From assembly GCF_027595985.1 (NCBI RefSeq), contig NC_073305.1, forward strand, positions 114,207,759 through 114,271,758: a stretch of DNA of 64,000 bases. Direction: 5' to 3'. The stretch comes from Sorex araneus. Taxonomy: Eukaryota > Chordata > Mammalia > Eulipotyphla > Soricidae. Under the pieces are notes generated by a model, which was not told the origin of the DNA, searched no databases, and saw nothing but the letters and a program-made list of their open reading frames with translations. The translations under genes and the position numbers were made by a program. Below, piece by piece: positions 32,440-43,034 of this stretch; within the stretch, counting starts at the first letter, position 1; each line of letters begins with the position of its first letter.

Positions 32440-32801
32440 GTCAGGTCATTTTCTTTTCCTTCTATCTTGGTCCTGTGGCAATCCCGTTTTAGTGTTTGTG
32501 CTCTAGATTTTTCTCGGTATTTTGTTTTCAGTTTTAAACAACACGAGGAACAAAGTGGATTTGGGAACTCACTTATAAATCAAACATGTTAATCCCACTG
32601 CCATCCCTTGACATGTGTACCATCCACTGGCATAGGTAGGAAGTTTTCTTCTAGCTCAGAAAAGAGAAGAGGAAAGATTACAAAAAGGAAACTAATTATT
32701 TATCTGAGATATTTGTTTTTCTTCTGTTTCAGCAACTCATTTTTAGATACTTTCTTGATTTTTTTAAGTGCATATATAGTACAAAGTAAAAATTAAGTGA
32801 G

Positions 32802-32957
32802 TGGCCATAGAAGTGGCACAGCAGGTAGAGTGCTTGCCTTCCACTTGGCCAACTTGGATTTGATTCCCAGCATCCCATATGATTCCCCCTAGCACCACTA
32901 GGAGTAATTCCTCAGTGCAAAGCCAGGAGTATTGCTAGGTGTGGCCCTAAAAAAAAA
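32802..32957 (+). mobile_element. Type-1 SINE with TSD
   Basis: TGGCCATAGAAGTGGCACAG head, box B GGATTTGATTCC. TSD AATTAAGTGAG (32791-32801) and AATTAAATGAG (32958-32968), one change. Confidence 0.88.
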
Positions 32958-33349
32958 AATTAAATGAGCCACAGTACGTCATATAAATTTTCAGTTCTAT
33001 TAAAATCTTGGTTGTCATTGATTGTAACAGTACCTTCTTTGTACTGTGATATCAGGTTACAATAAAAATGTAGAATAAAATTCCCATCAAAGCAAAACCC
33101 ATAAAATCTATTTTGTTAGTATGTCTCAAGAGCAGTTTTTCTTCTTTTTCTTAAATGAAGAAGTAGATTGTGGAGAGTGAACACTTCACCATGTAGCTTA
33201 GTAGTGAAGTAAACTGCTTCCTCTTTCCCTGAAAATACACTTGATATGTATTTCAAGGTCAGTGCATGGGAAGAGAGATTCTTTCCAGATCTTAAGAAAA
33301 AATAAAAACTTTTTTTGTGTGTCAGATCTTACGAGCAAATAATAAACTT

Positions 33350-33426
33350 ATTTTTGGGTGTCAGGGTTGAACCCAGGACCTTGACATGCAAATCAAAGCA
33401 TACATTCTACCTCTCAGCAGTCCTTA
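33350..33426 (-). mobile_element. tRNA-derived SINE fragment of a different type
   Basis: On the - strand the order is a tRNA-like GGACTGCTGAGAGGTAGAAT, then GCTTTGATTTGCATGTCAAG and GTCCTGGGTTCAACCCTGAC. It has a box B-like GGTTCAACCC but differs from type 1 in the head. It resembles tRNA-Ala/ID-like SINEs. Confidence 0.5.
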
Positions 33427-33565
33427 ATTTATTTTGATATGGTCTTTCTGTGCATATTTTCTCTCATGGAAAGAATACAGGTTGCCTCTGCCTGAGCAAC
33501 AGAGCTCCCCTCTGAGGGCTTTTCTGTTACAATATCACCAGAAAAGTATGTTCTTTCATCCATAG

Positions 33566-33666
33566 TCCTTGTTGGAAATGAAAGAGTTAAGAAGAACAAG
33601 TAAGAAACAGACCAAGTTTGAAGTACTCAGAGAGAAAGTTGTGAACTTCATTGACAGCCTAGTGAG
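33566..33666 (+). CDS. ORC3: ORC3 coding exon (11th of 15)
   Basis: Begins [15 protein letters not shown] and ends N-F-I-D-S-L-V plus AG of Arg. The basic R-R-T-S-K-K-Q run seems one residue longer than human (R-R-S-K-K-Q), judged from memory. The acceptor is CCATAG and the donor GTGAGT. Confidence 0.96.
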
Positions 33667-34070
33667 GTGAGTGTGCTGAACTTAAAGCTAAAAATCATGC
33701 ATTTTCCCAAAGAACATTGGTTCTGGGTGTGACCCAGAAGAGCACTGTCAATCACCAGTTTAGGGGCTTTCTCTGGATTAGGATTTAGGCAAATAATTTG
33801 CAGAAGTACTTTTCTGTGCCAGTAGAAATAAAGTTATTGAAATAATAATTTGAACAAAATTGCTAATATGTAAATAAAAATGTATTGGGAAGAAATATAT
33901 ATACAAAAATATTGAATAAAAATGCTATTACTATATGATGTTTTGTCACTGTTCAACCAATGTAGTCCAGTGAAAATAAAGTTAAGGCAGATTTTATTTT
34001 TTCTATTGATGGATGGTCTCTAAAGACATCCTAAAAGGGCTTTTTGCCTTGAGAATGATCTGAATTTGTA
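33667..34070 (+). other. ORC3 intron, no recognised features
   Basis: AT-rich sequence preceding the SINE cluster at 34081. A lone GGTTCTGGGTGTGACCCAGAA at 33720 resembles a SINE tail junction. Confidence 0.5.
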
Positions 34071-34080
34071 AACATTAAAT

Positions 34081-34332
34081 CACGGTCACTATATCATGTC
34101 ATCCTGTTGCTCAACGATTTGCTCGATGAGGCACCAGTAATGTCTCCATTGTGAGACTTGTTACTATTTTTCTTGGCATATTGAATATGCCACGGGTAGC
34201 TTACCAGACTCTGCCGTGTGGGGGAGATACTCTCGGTGGGTTGCTGGGCTCTCTGAGAGGGGCAGAGGAACCGAACCCGGGTCAGCCGCATGCAAGGCAA
34301 ATGCTTTACCACTGTGCTATCACTCCAGCCTG
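34081..34332 (-). mobile_element. Type-2 SINE, full length, TSD
   Basis: Reverse copy with the full type-2 order: tail GTCATCCTGTTGCTCAACGA, TGTCTCCATTGTGAGACTTG, CTTGGCATATTGAATATGCC, GGGCTCTCTGAGAGG, then head GGTCAGCCGCATGCAAGGCA and TATCACTCCAGCC. TSD AACATTAAAT at 34071-34080 and 34333-34342. No T-run at its 3' side, so no poly(A). Confidence 0.93.
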
Positions 34333-34367
34333 AACATTAAATATAAAACATTTAAAATAAGGGCTGG

Positions 34368-34555
34368 GGGGCTGGAGTGATAGCACAGTGGGTAGGGTGT
34401 TTGCCTTGCACGTGGCCGACCCGGGTTCGATTCCCAGCACCCCATATGGTCCCCTGAGCACCACCAGGAGTAATTCCTGAGTGCATGAGCCAGGAATAAC
34501 CCCTGTGCATTGCCGGGTGTGACCCAAAAAGCAAAATAATATAAATAAATAAAAT
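34368..34555 (+). mobile_element. Type-1 SINE (CATGAGCC subtype)
   Basis: Near-consensus, intact GGGTTCGATTCC, tail AATAATATAAATAAATAAAA. Second member of a three-SINE cluster. Confidence 0.95.
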
Positions 34556-34556
34556 A

Positions 34557-34733
34557 GGGACTGAAGCGATAGCACAGCAGGTAGGGCGTTTGCATTGCAC
34601 GCGGCCTACCCGGGTTCGATTCCCAGCATCCCATATGTTCCCCTTAGCACCGTCAGGGGTAATTCCTGAGTGCAGAGCCAGGAGTGACCCCTGTGTATCA
34701 CCAGGTGTGACCCAAAAAGGGGAAAAAAAAACC
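34557..34733 (+). mobile_element. Type-1 SINE
   Basis: GGGACTGAAGCGATAGCACA to GTGTGACCCAAAAAGGGG and A9. It follows the previous copy directly, and AAAATAGGG/AAAATAGAG-like words flank it, suggesting insertion into the A-rich tail of its neighbour. Confidence 0.95.
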
Positions 34734-34921
34734 CTTTTAAAATAGAGTAATAAAATTTTAATGAAAATAATGTTCCTGCAGTTTACTATCGATTACCTTA
34801 TTAGATTTCCAGTCCTCATGCTTAGCAGGAATTTCAGTATGGCCTTTCATGAACTTAGCCTATGAGGAGTTACAGTCAGGAATTGTAAGTGGGGATACCA
34901 TAGAGGCAGCATGGGTGCATA

Positions 34922-35092
34922 ATTTTTTTTGGGGGGGTGGTCACACCCAATGATGCACAGGGCTTACTCCTGGCTCACGCACTCAGGAATTACTCCTGGT
35001 GGTACTCGGGGAACCATATGGAATGCTGGAAATTGAACCAGGGTCTGCCTCATGCAAGGCTAATACCCTACCCACTGTGCTATTGCTCCAGT
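34922..35092 (-). mobile_element. Type-1 SINE
   Basis: Reverse copy, T9 G7 at its tail side, CATGAGCC-type variant (GGCTCACGCACTCAGG), box B changed. Head ends TATTGCTCCAGTTCCC. Confidence 0.9.
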
Positions 35093-35111
35093 TCCCTTGG
35101 GTCCATTCTTA

Positions 35112-35195
35112 ATATGCAGGGTTTGACCCCCAACACCACATGGTCCCGAGTAGCACTAGAAGTAGCCCCTGAGCACCACCAGGTGTTCCCGAAAA
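35112..35195 (+). mobile_element. Type-1 SINE, head missing
   Basis: GCAGGGTTTGACCCCCAACA, ACATGGTCCCGAGTAGCACT and CACCACCAGGTGTTCCC: box B onward only, diverged. Confidence 0.6.
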
Positions 35196-35500
35196 CAACA
35201 GTAAAAATACTAATAATTACAAATGGGTAACTGCCCATCGTGGAAACAGCATCACTGAAACCATTCTTGCAGCTATAGCTAAATTAATTTAATCTTAAGA
35301 AAGATATTAGTATTTGAATATCAAATGGTAGTCCTTAGTGCCAGGTTAGGATCATTATACTCTGCAAATAGATTTAATCTGTATTAATCTTAGAGAAGCA
35401 GCAGCAACAGCATCTAAAAATGGAAGCAGTGTAAAGGTAGTGAAGGAGGACCAACGTTCATGAGGTAGGGAGGAGGAAGAGGGTAAGGTGTGATGTACAT

Positions 35501-35668
35501 TGTTTGTTTATGGGGGGCACAGTCAGCAGTGCTCAGGGCTTTCTCCTGGCCCTGCACTCAAGAATCACTCCTGGTGCTATTTGGGGACTGTATAGGATGC
35601 CAGGAATTGAACCCGGGTCAGCTGCATGCAAGGCATACGACCTACCTGCTGTACTATCGTTCAGCCAT
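35501..35668 (-). mobile_element. Type-1 SINE with TSD
   Basis: Reverse copy from TGTTTATGGGGGGCACAGTC to TATCGTTCAGCC. TSD GTGATGTACAT at 35490-35500 and 35669-35679. Confidence 0.9.
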
Positions 35669-35679
35669 GTGATGTACAT

Positions 35680-36200
35680 GTTTAAGACCCTCTTCATTTC
35701 CTCCCGTCCTTAAAGCCACTTATTCCTCAGATGTAGAGGTGTAGTGGGGTTTTCTGAGTAGTGATATTCTGTCCAGAAGAGGAAAAACCCAGGACACCAG
35801 GGAAAGGGTAATTTTCTCAGGAGCTCAACGAAGTCAGGTGGCTGCTTTGTTTGCCTGCATTGGTGGGGAAGTGAGCTCACACAAATCTGTCATAAAGCAA
35901 AACAAAACAAAAAGCCTAGAGCTAGAAGTTCCTATAAAGACATTTACAATTTTGTGAAGTTACTAGCTTATTACTCGAATTTTGGGTTGTGTCTCAAAGC
36001 TTCTCCCTTAGAATTTGCTACCCTCTGGGCAACCAACAGACTACTTAATCATTTTATGTTTGAACTTCATTAAAATTGATCTGTTGTCTATCTCATAAGA
36101 ATCCCACGTTACAATATTTTTTAATAATTGAAATTTTAACGAGTTGCTTTTCAGTACTCTGAAGCTGAAATTCATTTATTTTTGCCTTTAAGGGAAAAAG
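35680..36200 (+). other. ORC3 intron, no recognised features
   Basis: Unassigned sequence, no exon or repeat family recognised. Confidence 0.6.
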
Positions 36201-36214
36201 GTATTAAAAATGTT

Positions 36215-36390
36215 GGGAGTGGGGAAGAAGGGTTAAAGTGAGTTCTTGCTATGCTCAAAACACTGAATTCAATACGCAGCACTACATGCCCCATCCCCAC
36301 CTCCAGTACCACAGGGTGTAGATCTGGTGGCCCCAGAACACTGCCAGCACCCAGAGGCTCCCTAGCACAGCTGGGCCCTTCCCCCAGAAA
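36215..36390 (+). mobile_element. SINE-like remnant
   Basis: AACACTGAATTCAATACGCA, GTACCACAGGGTGTAGATC and CTCCCTAGCACAGCTGGGCC are weakly SINE-like. The family may be type 1 or an older relative also seen at 20770. Confidence 0.4.
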
Positions 36391-36430
36391 TATGCAGCAT
36401 TTCATTTCCATATCAGTTAAAACACTTCAT

Positions 36431-36575
36431 TGGGCCATAGAGTACATAGAGTACAGCAGTTAAGGCATTTCCCTTTCTTGCATCTGACCCCAATATTACA
36501 TGTTCCCCAAATATCACCAGGAGCAATGCCTCTCCCCCAGCAATGCCAGTGTGGCCAAAATCTCCAAATCAATAA
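36431..36575 (+). mobile_element. Type-1 SINE, old
   Basis: GGGCCATAGAGTACATAGAG, GCATTTCCCTTTCTTGCATC and GCAATGCCAGTGTGGCC. Box B is lost. Confidence 0.55.
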
Positions 36576-36789
36576 AACATCTGTGTTCAATAAAAGAATT
36601 TCTTAAACTCTTAATTCTAGACCTATAGCCTGTTTTTATATTGCCAGAAGTTAAATATTTGTCATGGTAAGGATGTAGCTTTCTCAGTTTTCTAAATAAC
36701 TTTAAAGATTAATACTTCAAGAAAGCATTTATTGTTATTTTAAGAAATTCTTCCTTTAAAAAAAAATGGGGGGATGGGAGGTGGGAAAG

Positions 36790-36920
36790 GGTCTTATATC
36801 CATATCAGTGCTTAGGGCTGGTTCTCAGTGGCTCTTAGAGGAGTGTGTGGTTCCAGAAATTGAATCCAGCACCCCTACACACAAAAGCATGTGCTCCACC
36901 ACTCTGTTTCCCTAGCCCTC
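36790..36920 (-). mobile_element. Type-1 SINE, old
   Basis: Reverse copy, TCAGTGCTTAGGGCTGGTTC through CCACCACTCTGTTTCCCTAG. Considerably diverged. Confidence 0.5.
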
Positions 36921-37104
36921 TCCTCTGAAATTGTGTAATTTATGTACATTGTTCCCTAAGGTTTAAATCAGACTCAAACATAGTTCCTTGTACCCTGAAA
37001 CAATGGCTTTTGACTTTTCTTGCCTACAGGCACTCTGGTCACCACACCAGAAGTCTGGAAGCTCTAAATATACAACTGTGAATGTACCAGCACAGAAAGG
37101 GACA

Positions 37105-37215
37105 TTCATTCATTCTCCTTCCCTCCCTCCTTCACCCCCTCTCTCCCCCTTTCTTCCTCTCTCCCTCCCTCTCCTCTTCTCCCCCCCTCGCTCTCTCTAC
37201 CTCCCTCCCACCCCT
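37105..37215. repeat. CT-rich low-complexity tract
   Basis: TTCATTCTCCTTCCCTCCCT to CCTCCCTCCCACCCC, imperfect CCCT/CT units. It ends about 110 bp before an ORC3 acceptor, so could affect the polypyrimidine environment. Confidence 0.9.
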
Positions 37216-37325
37216 TGTTGATTTTGCTTGTTAAATAAATTGCTCAATTCTCCAGTGACAAAAATGTTGCATTGAAAATAAATCTCTGCTTATCTAAAAG
37301 CTGATTCGTAGCTTTGCTGTTCCAG

Positions 37326-37467
37326 AGAACACCTTGTGCCCCCCGAGACTCAGCCTCTGCACGAGGTTGTGTACTTCAGTGCAGCTCATGTCCTTCGTGA
37401 GCACTTGAATGCTGCTCCAAGAATCGCCCTTCACACTGCACTCAACAACCCTTATTATTATCTCAAG
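37326..37467 (+). CDS. ORC3: ORC3 coding exon (12th of 15)
   Basis: Completes Arg, then [20 protein letters not shown] and on to L-N-N-P-Y-Y-Y-L-K. Highly conserved and lying in the C-terminal half of the protein. The acceptor is TTCCAG and the donor GTAAGA. A CT-rich tract ends about 110 bp upstream. Confidence 0.97.
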
Positions 37468-38620
37468 GTAAGAAGCAGTCATTTCTCTGAGAGTTTATGT
37501 TCAGGTCTCTGGCTTCACTTGTCACAAGGATACAGTACATTCGTAGTTCTGATGAATAGAGTTGGCATCTCAGGTTTTTATCTCTTTCGGTTTTAAAAAA
37601 AATTATTTTGACTTTCCTTTTATTTCCTAATGTAGTCAAAATACCTGTCAGCAACCAGTTGATGCTGCCCACTTCTTGTCCATATGGTCAATACTTGCCT
37701 TTACTTATTAAAGCCAGATGAAGGACACAAAAAGTTGAGATTCCTCCAGACCAAATAAATAGGTCAGATGGCCTAATAAAATTACTTAAAAGCTCCAAAT
37801 AGTTGTTTCTCAGTGGCAAAATACAGACATTACGACTTTATCTGGGATTTTTAAACAAAAGAAAGATCTACTTTGAAAGACTGTCTTCCAAGTAGAGTAT
37901 GGAAAATAACCAACACTGGGGGATAAAACTAAAATCTAGACAAATTTGTACTTCCAGTAAGTTCTACAGTCAGAATTTTAAAGCTTTCTTATAAAAGATA
38001 AAATAGTCAGTTAAGCTCCTAGAATTATTGCTACAAAGGATGATTAAGGAGTGACTTCACAAAACCTATGAAGAGCATTCCAGTGTTGAGGTTTACAGAC
38101 TAACAGATTGAGCGATGCAAAAAATACTAATTAGGAAGATAAAATAACCACTGGTGATTTTCATTGATGGTGATTGTGGTGAGCCTAAATAATTTTCTAT
38201 TTAAAAAGTTTTATGACAGAAACCACAAATTAAAATCTTTTAAAAATGTGTCTTCATGCTTGATGTCATGTTACCAAAGAATCCTGCTGCAACTTTTTAG
38301 ATTAGCGGAAATATAATCTTTCTGCTGATGTGGAGATAACACATTTTTTTAATTTTTGTTTCTCTATTAAGTACCATATAGTTCAAAGAGATTGAAAAAC
38401 CACTTGTGGTTTTTATATGGATTAGGATCTTCGGGGTACACAACACCGTATTTGAGATAATCCTGGTAATGGTATGTTGATATTTATTAGAGAATATGAT
38501 AGAATTTGCATAACTACAGATATTGGAAATAGCTAAACTTTTCATAGAAATCAGAAATGCATTAATGCATGTAATGATTAATCATATGACTAGGACCCAA
38601 GGGCATTGTGATCAAAACCT
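37468..38620 (+). other. ORC3 intron, no recognised features
   Basis: AT-rich unique-looking sequence; no repeat or exon seen. Confidence 0.6.
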
Positions 38621-38625
38621 AACCT

Positions 38626-38765
38626 TTGTTTTGGGTTTTTTGGGGGGCCACACCTGGTGGTGATGTTCAGGTGTTGTTCCAAGGAGCCCTGGTAGCTGGG
38701 GATTGACCCCAAGGCTCCAGGATTCAAAGCACACACTCTAGCACTTTGTGCTTTTCCTTCAAGAC
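38626..38765 (-). mobile_element. Type-1 SINE, old
   Basis: GGGGGGCCACACCTGGTGGT and GGGGATTGACCCCAAGGCTC in reverse order. The head has decayed (CTTTTCCTTCAAGACC). Confidence 0.55.
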
Positions 38766-38939
38766 CTAATTAATATTAAATGAGAACTAAATAATTGAAG
38801 AATAAATGGATCTCAATAAAAGCTTAGGGTTGCATTTACTGACTAACATTAGGTTAGAAAATTCATGAATGACTAATTTTATTCTTAATCATTTCTAGAA
38901 GGCCCTAATCATTTCTAAACATTAGTTTATTATTTTTAG

Positions 38940-39056
38940 AATGAAGCACTGAAAACTGAAGAAGGCTGCATTCCAAATGTTGCCCCAGACATCTGTATAG
39001 CATATAAACTGCACCTAGAATGTAGCAGGCTAATCAACCTTGTGGACTGGTCAGAG
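38940..39056 (+). CDS. ORC3: ORC3 coding exon (13th of 15)
   Basis: 39 whole codons, [13 protein letters not shown] to [10 protein letters not shown]. Includes the conserved [13 protein letters not shown] segment. The acceptor is TTTTAG and the donor GTAGGT. Confidence 0.97.
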
Positions 39057-40032
39057 GTAGGTCAGGGGAAAAGAACAGGCTGTGTATTTGATCACCCATA
39101 ACAACTTTCCTAGGATGTTTTTATACTTTTCGCACTTTGGAACTCATGTTTCACTTTCTAATGGCCTGCCTTTTGGAAAGTGTAATTTATGCTTGAGAAA
39201 TTCTTCAGAAAAGCAGCTAACTGTTGGATATTCCCACTCCGATCCCTGGTGCTCTGATCTGGCACACATTCCTCAACCAAGCCAATTCATCTTTTGTGCC
39301 AGATCATAATATGCTGTAACTCCGCAATTAACAGTAAGCAAAAGCTAAATAGTATGAAGTTACTTCTTTGTTATTTCACCCCTACCCCCAAAAGTCGTAT
39401 TATTTTTATTACATAAAAGAAATAGGTATTTGAATAACTACACAACAGGCTTTGCATTCAGGAAGTACAAAGAATATTTGGCAAGGCAATCGGCAACTGC
39501 AGTTAATTTCTTTAAATAACTATTCTTTCCCTCAGAAGACTGTTAAAAAGATCACAACTCACAGAAAGTCCTATTTAACAGATGTCTTGTCACCATTTTA
39601 AAAATATGCATAATCTAGTTCATTCCAAGAAAAAAAATATGGGTTGTTTTTGGGGTTTTAATTATTTGGGTTTTTGGGGGGAATGCATAATCAGCTGCTT
39701 CTAGGAAGAAGCTCTTTCGTGCTATAATGTAGTTCATTGAAGAGTTGAGGATACAGGACCTTTAGCCTTCACCAGTTTTGTTTCTTGATTTTCTCTTCAC
39801 ATATCTTGGTTTTCTGAAACATGATTATTCATGAACCATTCCATTATTCTTCAATACGTATTTCATTTAAAGTAACATAGTGTAGTTTTGAGAATTTGAA
39901 ATTTGGTATAATAAACAAAGTGTACTGACTATCAGGAATAGCATTGCTTTGTCTGGCTTAACACAGCCATCAAGGTAGTGTAATAAAAGATGTTTGGCAA
40001 CTGGAGATTTTTATTGTCTTTTCTCTTAAAAG
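39057..40032 (+). other. ORC3 intron, no recognised features
   Basis: No repeat family recognised across about 1 kb. One of the few SINE-free introns in the window. Confidence 0.6.
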
Positions 40033-40112
40033 GCTTTTGCAACAGTTGTGACAGCTGCTGAACAAATGGATGTAAATTCTGTAACCTCAGAAGAAAGGAA
40101 TGAAATTATTCA
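40033..40112 (+). CDS. ORC3: ORC3 coding exon (14th of 15)
   Basis: Reads A-F-A-T-V-V-T-A-A-E-Q-M-D-V-N-S-V-T-S-E, then E-R-N-E-I-I, and ends with CA of a His codon. The donor GTATCC is a weaker match than the others but keeps the frame into the last exon. Confidence 0.94.
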
Positions 40113-40654
40113 GTATCCTTTTAAAGTCAGTTTAACTACTCAAGTTCTCAAACATTTTAAGTACACATTTAGAATGTAAGTTTGTTATTTTCTCCTGATA
40201 TACAATTAGGGATTTTTTTTTTAAAAAGCTTCGTACCACCTTAACACTTGTAACTACATCAACCCAGAATTCTTTTCTAAGAACTCTGAATTTAGTCTTA
40301 AATGACAGTAAATCTGAACTATCTGGTTTAAAACTTCTAAGATTATATTCCAGAATTCACCAGAAAAATACAAAAACTATCATTATTCTTTTTCTAGAGG
40401 TTATTAAAAGTTTTCTAAAGTTGGTAAAGTTATTAGTAGATTTTGGGGGAAGCAGTTTTCATGTTATTTGATAACAATTAGACGAGCATTACTTTTTTGT
40501 TATGTCTTATTGACTGTAGATTCTGATTCTTAATGTTTTCAATTATAGCTTTATATAGGAAGAATATCTGTGTACCAACTGACATTTTAACCGGTGGGAT
40601 TTTAAAATTTTTTGTCAGAACTACATGATGAATTTCCTTAGCTACAGTCTCCAG
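40113..40654 (+). other. ORC3 last intron, no recognised features
   Basis: AT-rich, SINE-free, 542 bp. Confidence 0.6.
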
Positions 40655-40760
40655 TGCTCGATTTATCAGAGCAGTTTCTGAACTAGAGCTTTTAGGATTT
40701 ATAAAACCTACCAAACAGAAGACTGACCATGTGGCAAGGTTAACATGGGGAGGCTGCTAG
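40655..40760 (+). CDS. ORC3: ORC3 last coding exon with stop
   Basis: Completes His, then [20 protein letters not shown], and ends A-R-L-T-W-G-G-C then TAG at 40758-40760. The C-terminus is identical in pattern to other mammals, which fixes the end of the protein. The acceptor is CTCCAG. This region belongs to the winged-helix end of ORC3. Confidence 0.97.
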
Positions 40761-41070
40761 CATGTAAATTAGGAAAGCCAGATGAATCACATTAGCTCCA
40801 GAGAAAGAGGAGACTGGTTCTGTTTACCTGCCATTAGAGGAAATGTGGTTTGCAAGAACTGTGAATTTACATGGGATGTTCAACCAGGAATTAACAGTGA
40901 TGACCACAGACATATTAAGAAACCTTTGGAGTAGTTCGAATCCAACAAATAAAACACAGTGTAATTAAAATTCTTTCTTGATATCACTATGATTTTCACA
41001 GTCATTACTAAGTTATGAGTAAGTTGTTCTTGAATATACAAAATGAATAAATGTAGTAAGTTCCTTTATT
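40761..41070 (+). other. ORC3: ORC3 3' UTR with two AATAAA signals
   Basis: Sequence after the ORC3 stop codon. AATAAA hexamers occur at 40948-40953 and 41046-41051, either of which could direct cleavage. The 3' end is therefore about 40970 or 41070. The true end cannot be decided from sequence alone. Confidence 0.6.
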
Positions 41071-41440
41071 TGCAATTGATTTCTGCTTCTTGGTTTCTTT
41101 AGTAAACTGAAATTAAATATGTAGGATTATTTCTTCACGTACTATTTAGGTTCTAAAACTGCTCTGCTGCTCCACTTCCTTTAGTCTTACAAATTAAAAC
41201 TACTACGTTGGAGGCAAAGAACATTCTTTCAGAATGACCTAGCATGGAGACTCATGGTCTTTACCAATTACAACTCAATCTTATAACCCAGGCAAGGAAA
41301 GTAAAGTCCAGACGAAATAACATTCAGATATTTTCCCTGACAAAAACTCACCAAGACATAATGAAACAAAGATATCTCAAGTTCATTATTAAATATCCCA
41401 TTCCTGAGAGACTTCTGGACTGTCTTTATCCGCTAACAGA
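41071..41440. other. Intergenic, no recognised features
   Basis: Start of the gap between the convergent genes. No gene or repeat recognised. Confidence 0.5.
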
Positions 41441-41446
41441 AGCCAG

Positions 41447-41515
41447 GGATGTGGCTTGGTAGAATACAAGCTTGCAGGTGTGAGGCACCTGGGTTCAGTT
41501 CCCGTCACAGTAAAA
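41447..41515 (+). mobile_element. tRNA-derived (ID/tRNA-Ala-like) SINE fragment
   Basis: GGGATGTGGCTTGGTAGAAT, CAAGCTTGCAGGTGTGAGGC, CCTGGGTTCAGTTCCCGTCA: a tRNA-like order with box B GGTTCAGTTCC, distinct from type 1 in having GTGGCTTGGTAGA. It ends in an A/C-rich tail. Confidence 0.6.
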
Positions 41516-41523
41516 CCAAAACA

Positions 41524-41650
41524 AGGACCAGATAAATAGTAGAGTAGGTAGAGTATATGCAACTGGCCTGGCTTTGATCCATGGTATCCCTTACAGTACC
41601 CCCGCCACCGCCAGAACTTCCTAATTTCAGGCTTTATACCTTGGGGACCA
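41524..41650 (+). mobile_element. Type-1 SINE, old
   Basis: GGACCAGATAAATAGTAGAG and CTGGCTTTGATCCATGGTAT. The body is degraded with CCGCCACCGCC. Confidence 0.5.
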
Positions 41651-41782
41651 ATGTTAAATTATTTTTCAGTGTAATATATATTGATATATAACTTAAACCT
41701 TAATTTGGGAGTAGAAAGAAGAGATACTGAATGAGCAACTAATGGCTCTTATCTCCCTCTGAATACAAAAATGTTTGATGAG

Positions 41783-42285
41783 GTCCAGAGAGATAGTAGA
41801 GATTTAGGCGCTTGCCTTGCATGCCGCTATGCCTGGTTCCATTCCTGGCACCCATGTAGTCCTCCAAGAACTGACAGACTTGGAGGAATTATTCGGATGG
41901 GAGATGTGTGCTGAAAGTAGATAATGGACTAAACATGATGACCTCTCAGTGCCTGTGTTGCAAGCCAATAATGCCCAAAAGTAGAGAGAGAGTATGGGGA
42001 ATATTGTCTACCATGGAGGTAGGGGGAGGATGGGAAAGGGGGAGTACTGGAAATATTGGTGGTGGGGAATGTGCACTGGTGGAGGGATGGGTGTTTGGTC
42101 ATTGTGTGATTGTAACTCAGACGTGAAAGCTTGTAACTATCTCACAGTGATTCAATAAAATTAAAAAAAAAAAAAAAAAAAAAACCTGACAGACAGGAGT
42201 GATGCCTTAGTAGAGCCAGGAGTAATCCCTGAGCCTGTGGGTTGTGTATCTCCTACAACCCTCCCCCATCCAAAACAAAATACTA
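41783..42285 (+). mobile_element. Type-1 SINE interrupted by an L1
   Basis: Left part 41783-41879 (GTCCAGAGAGATAGTAGAG to CCAAGAACTGACAGAC) and right part 42186-42285 (CTGACAGACAGGAGTGATGC, AGAGCCAGGAGTAATCCCTG) are two halves of one element. The L1 lies between them. Confidence 0.75.
41880..42185 (+). mobile_element. 5'-truncated L1 3' end, nested in a SINE
   Basis: L1 3' UTR with its G-rich tract (GGAGGTAGGGGGAGGATGGG), GAATGTGCACTGGTGGAGGG, ending AGTGATTCAATAAAATT and a long A-run. TSD CTGACAGAC at 41871-41879 and 42186-42194. Confidence 0.85.
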
Positions 42286-42572
42286 GGAAATATATATCCT
42301 CAACAAATTGTCAAGATGGTGAGAGGTTAAAATGGAAAAAGTTAACTGCAAGCTAAAGCAGAAATCATCTAGTCCGACAGACCTTTGAGAAATACAATTA
42401 GTTATGGCAGATTGAATTTCTCATCGAAAGATAGCAGGATTTATTCAAAATTTAGGCACATACTCATGCACAGAAGACTTTCAACTTGGAAACTGGGTAA
42501 CTTGTGATAAATACCACCATGAAAAACTGAATATGTCTTACAATATCTTGGAATTCATGTGTTAAAGGCACC

Positions 42573-42713
42573 TCTGGGGCTGGATAGTAACAGAGGTAAG
42601 TTGCTTGCCTTGCACATGGTGACACCACATCAATCCCTACTACTGCATATGGTCTGCCAGAAGTCACACTCCTGCAGGAATAGCTCTGCAGGATATGGCT
42701 CAAAACCTCGCTC
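42573..42713 (+). mobile_element. Type-1 SINE, old
   Basis: CTGGGGCTGGATAGTAACAG, GCTTGCCTTGCACATGGTGA, GCATATGGTCTGCCAGAAG. The next SINE follows it. Confidence 0.65.
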
Positions 42714-42715
42714 TT

Positions 42716-42890
42716 GGGGCTGGAGCAATAGCACAGGGGGTAGGGTATTTGCGGTCCACGCAGCCAACCCAGGTTCGATTCCCAGCATCCCATATGGTCC
42801 CCTGAGCACTGCCAGGAGTGATTCCTGAGTGCATGAGCCAGGAGTAACCCCTGTGCATTGCTGGGTGTCACCCAAAGGGGAAAAAAAAAA
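42716..42890 (+). mobile_element. Type-1 SINE (CATGAGCC subtype)
   Basis: GGGGCTGGAGCAATAGCACA, box B GGTTCGATTCC, tail GGGGAAAAAAAAAAA. Near consensus. Confidence 0.95.
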
Positions 42891-43034
42891 ACAAGACTCC
42901 CTCTCACACAGTCTATCATCTTATGAAGATACGAAGCAGTATTTGCCAAAATGGGATATGACCCATTTGCAAATAGTACACTTATATAACAACTGCTAAT
43001 AAAATAAATACTAATCTGAAATTCAAAAACTCCT

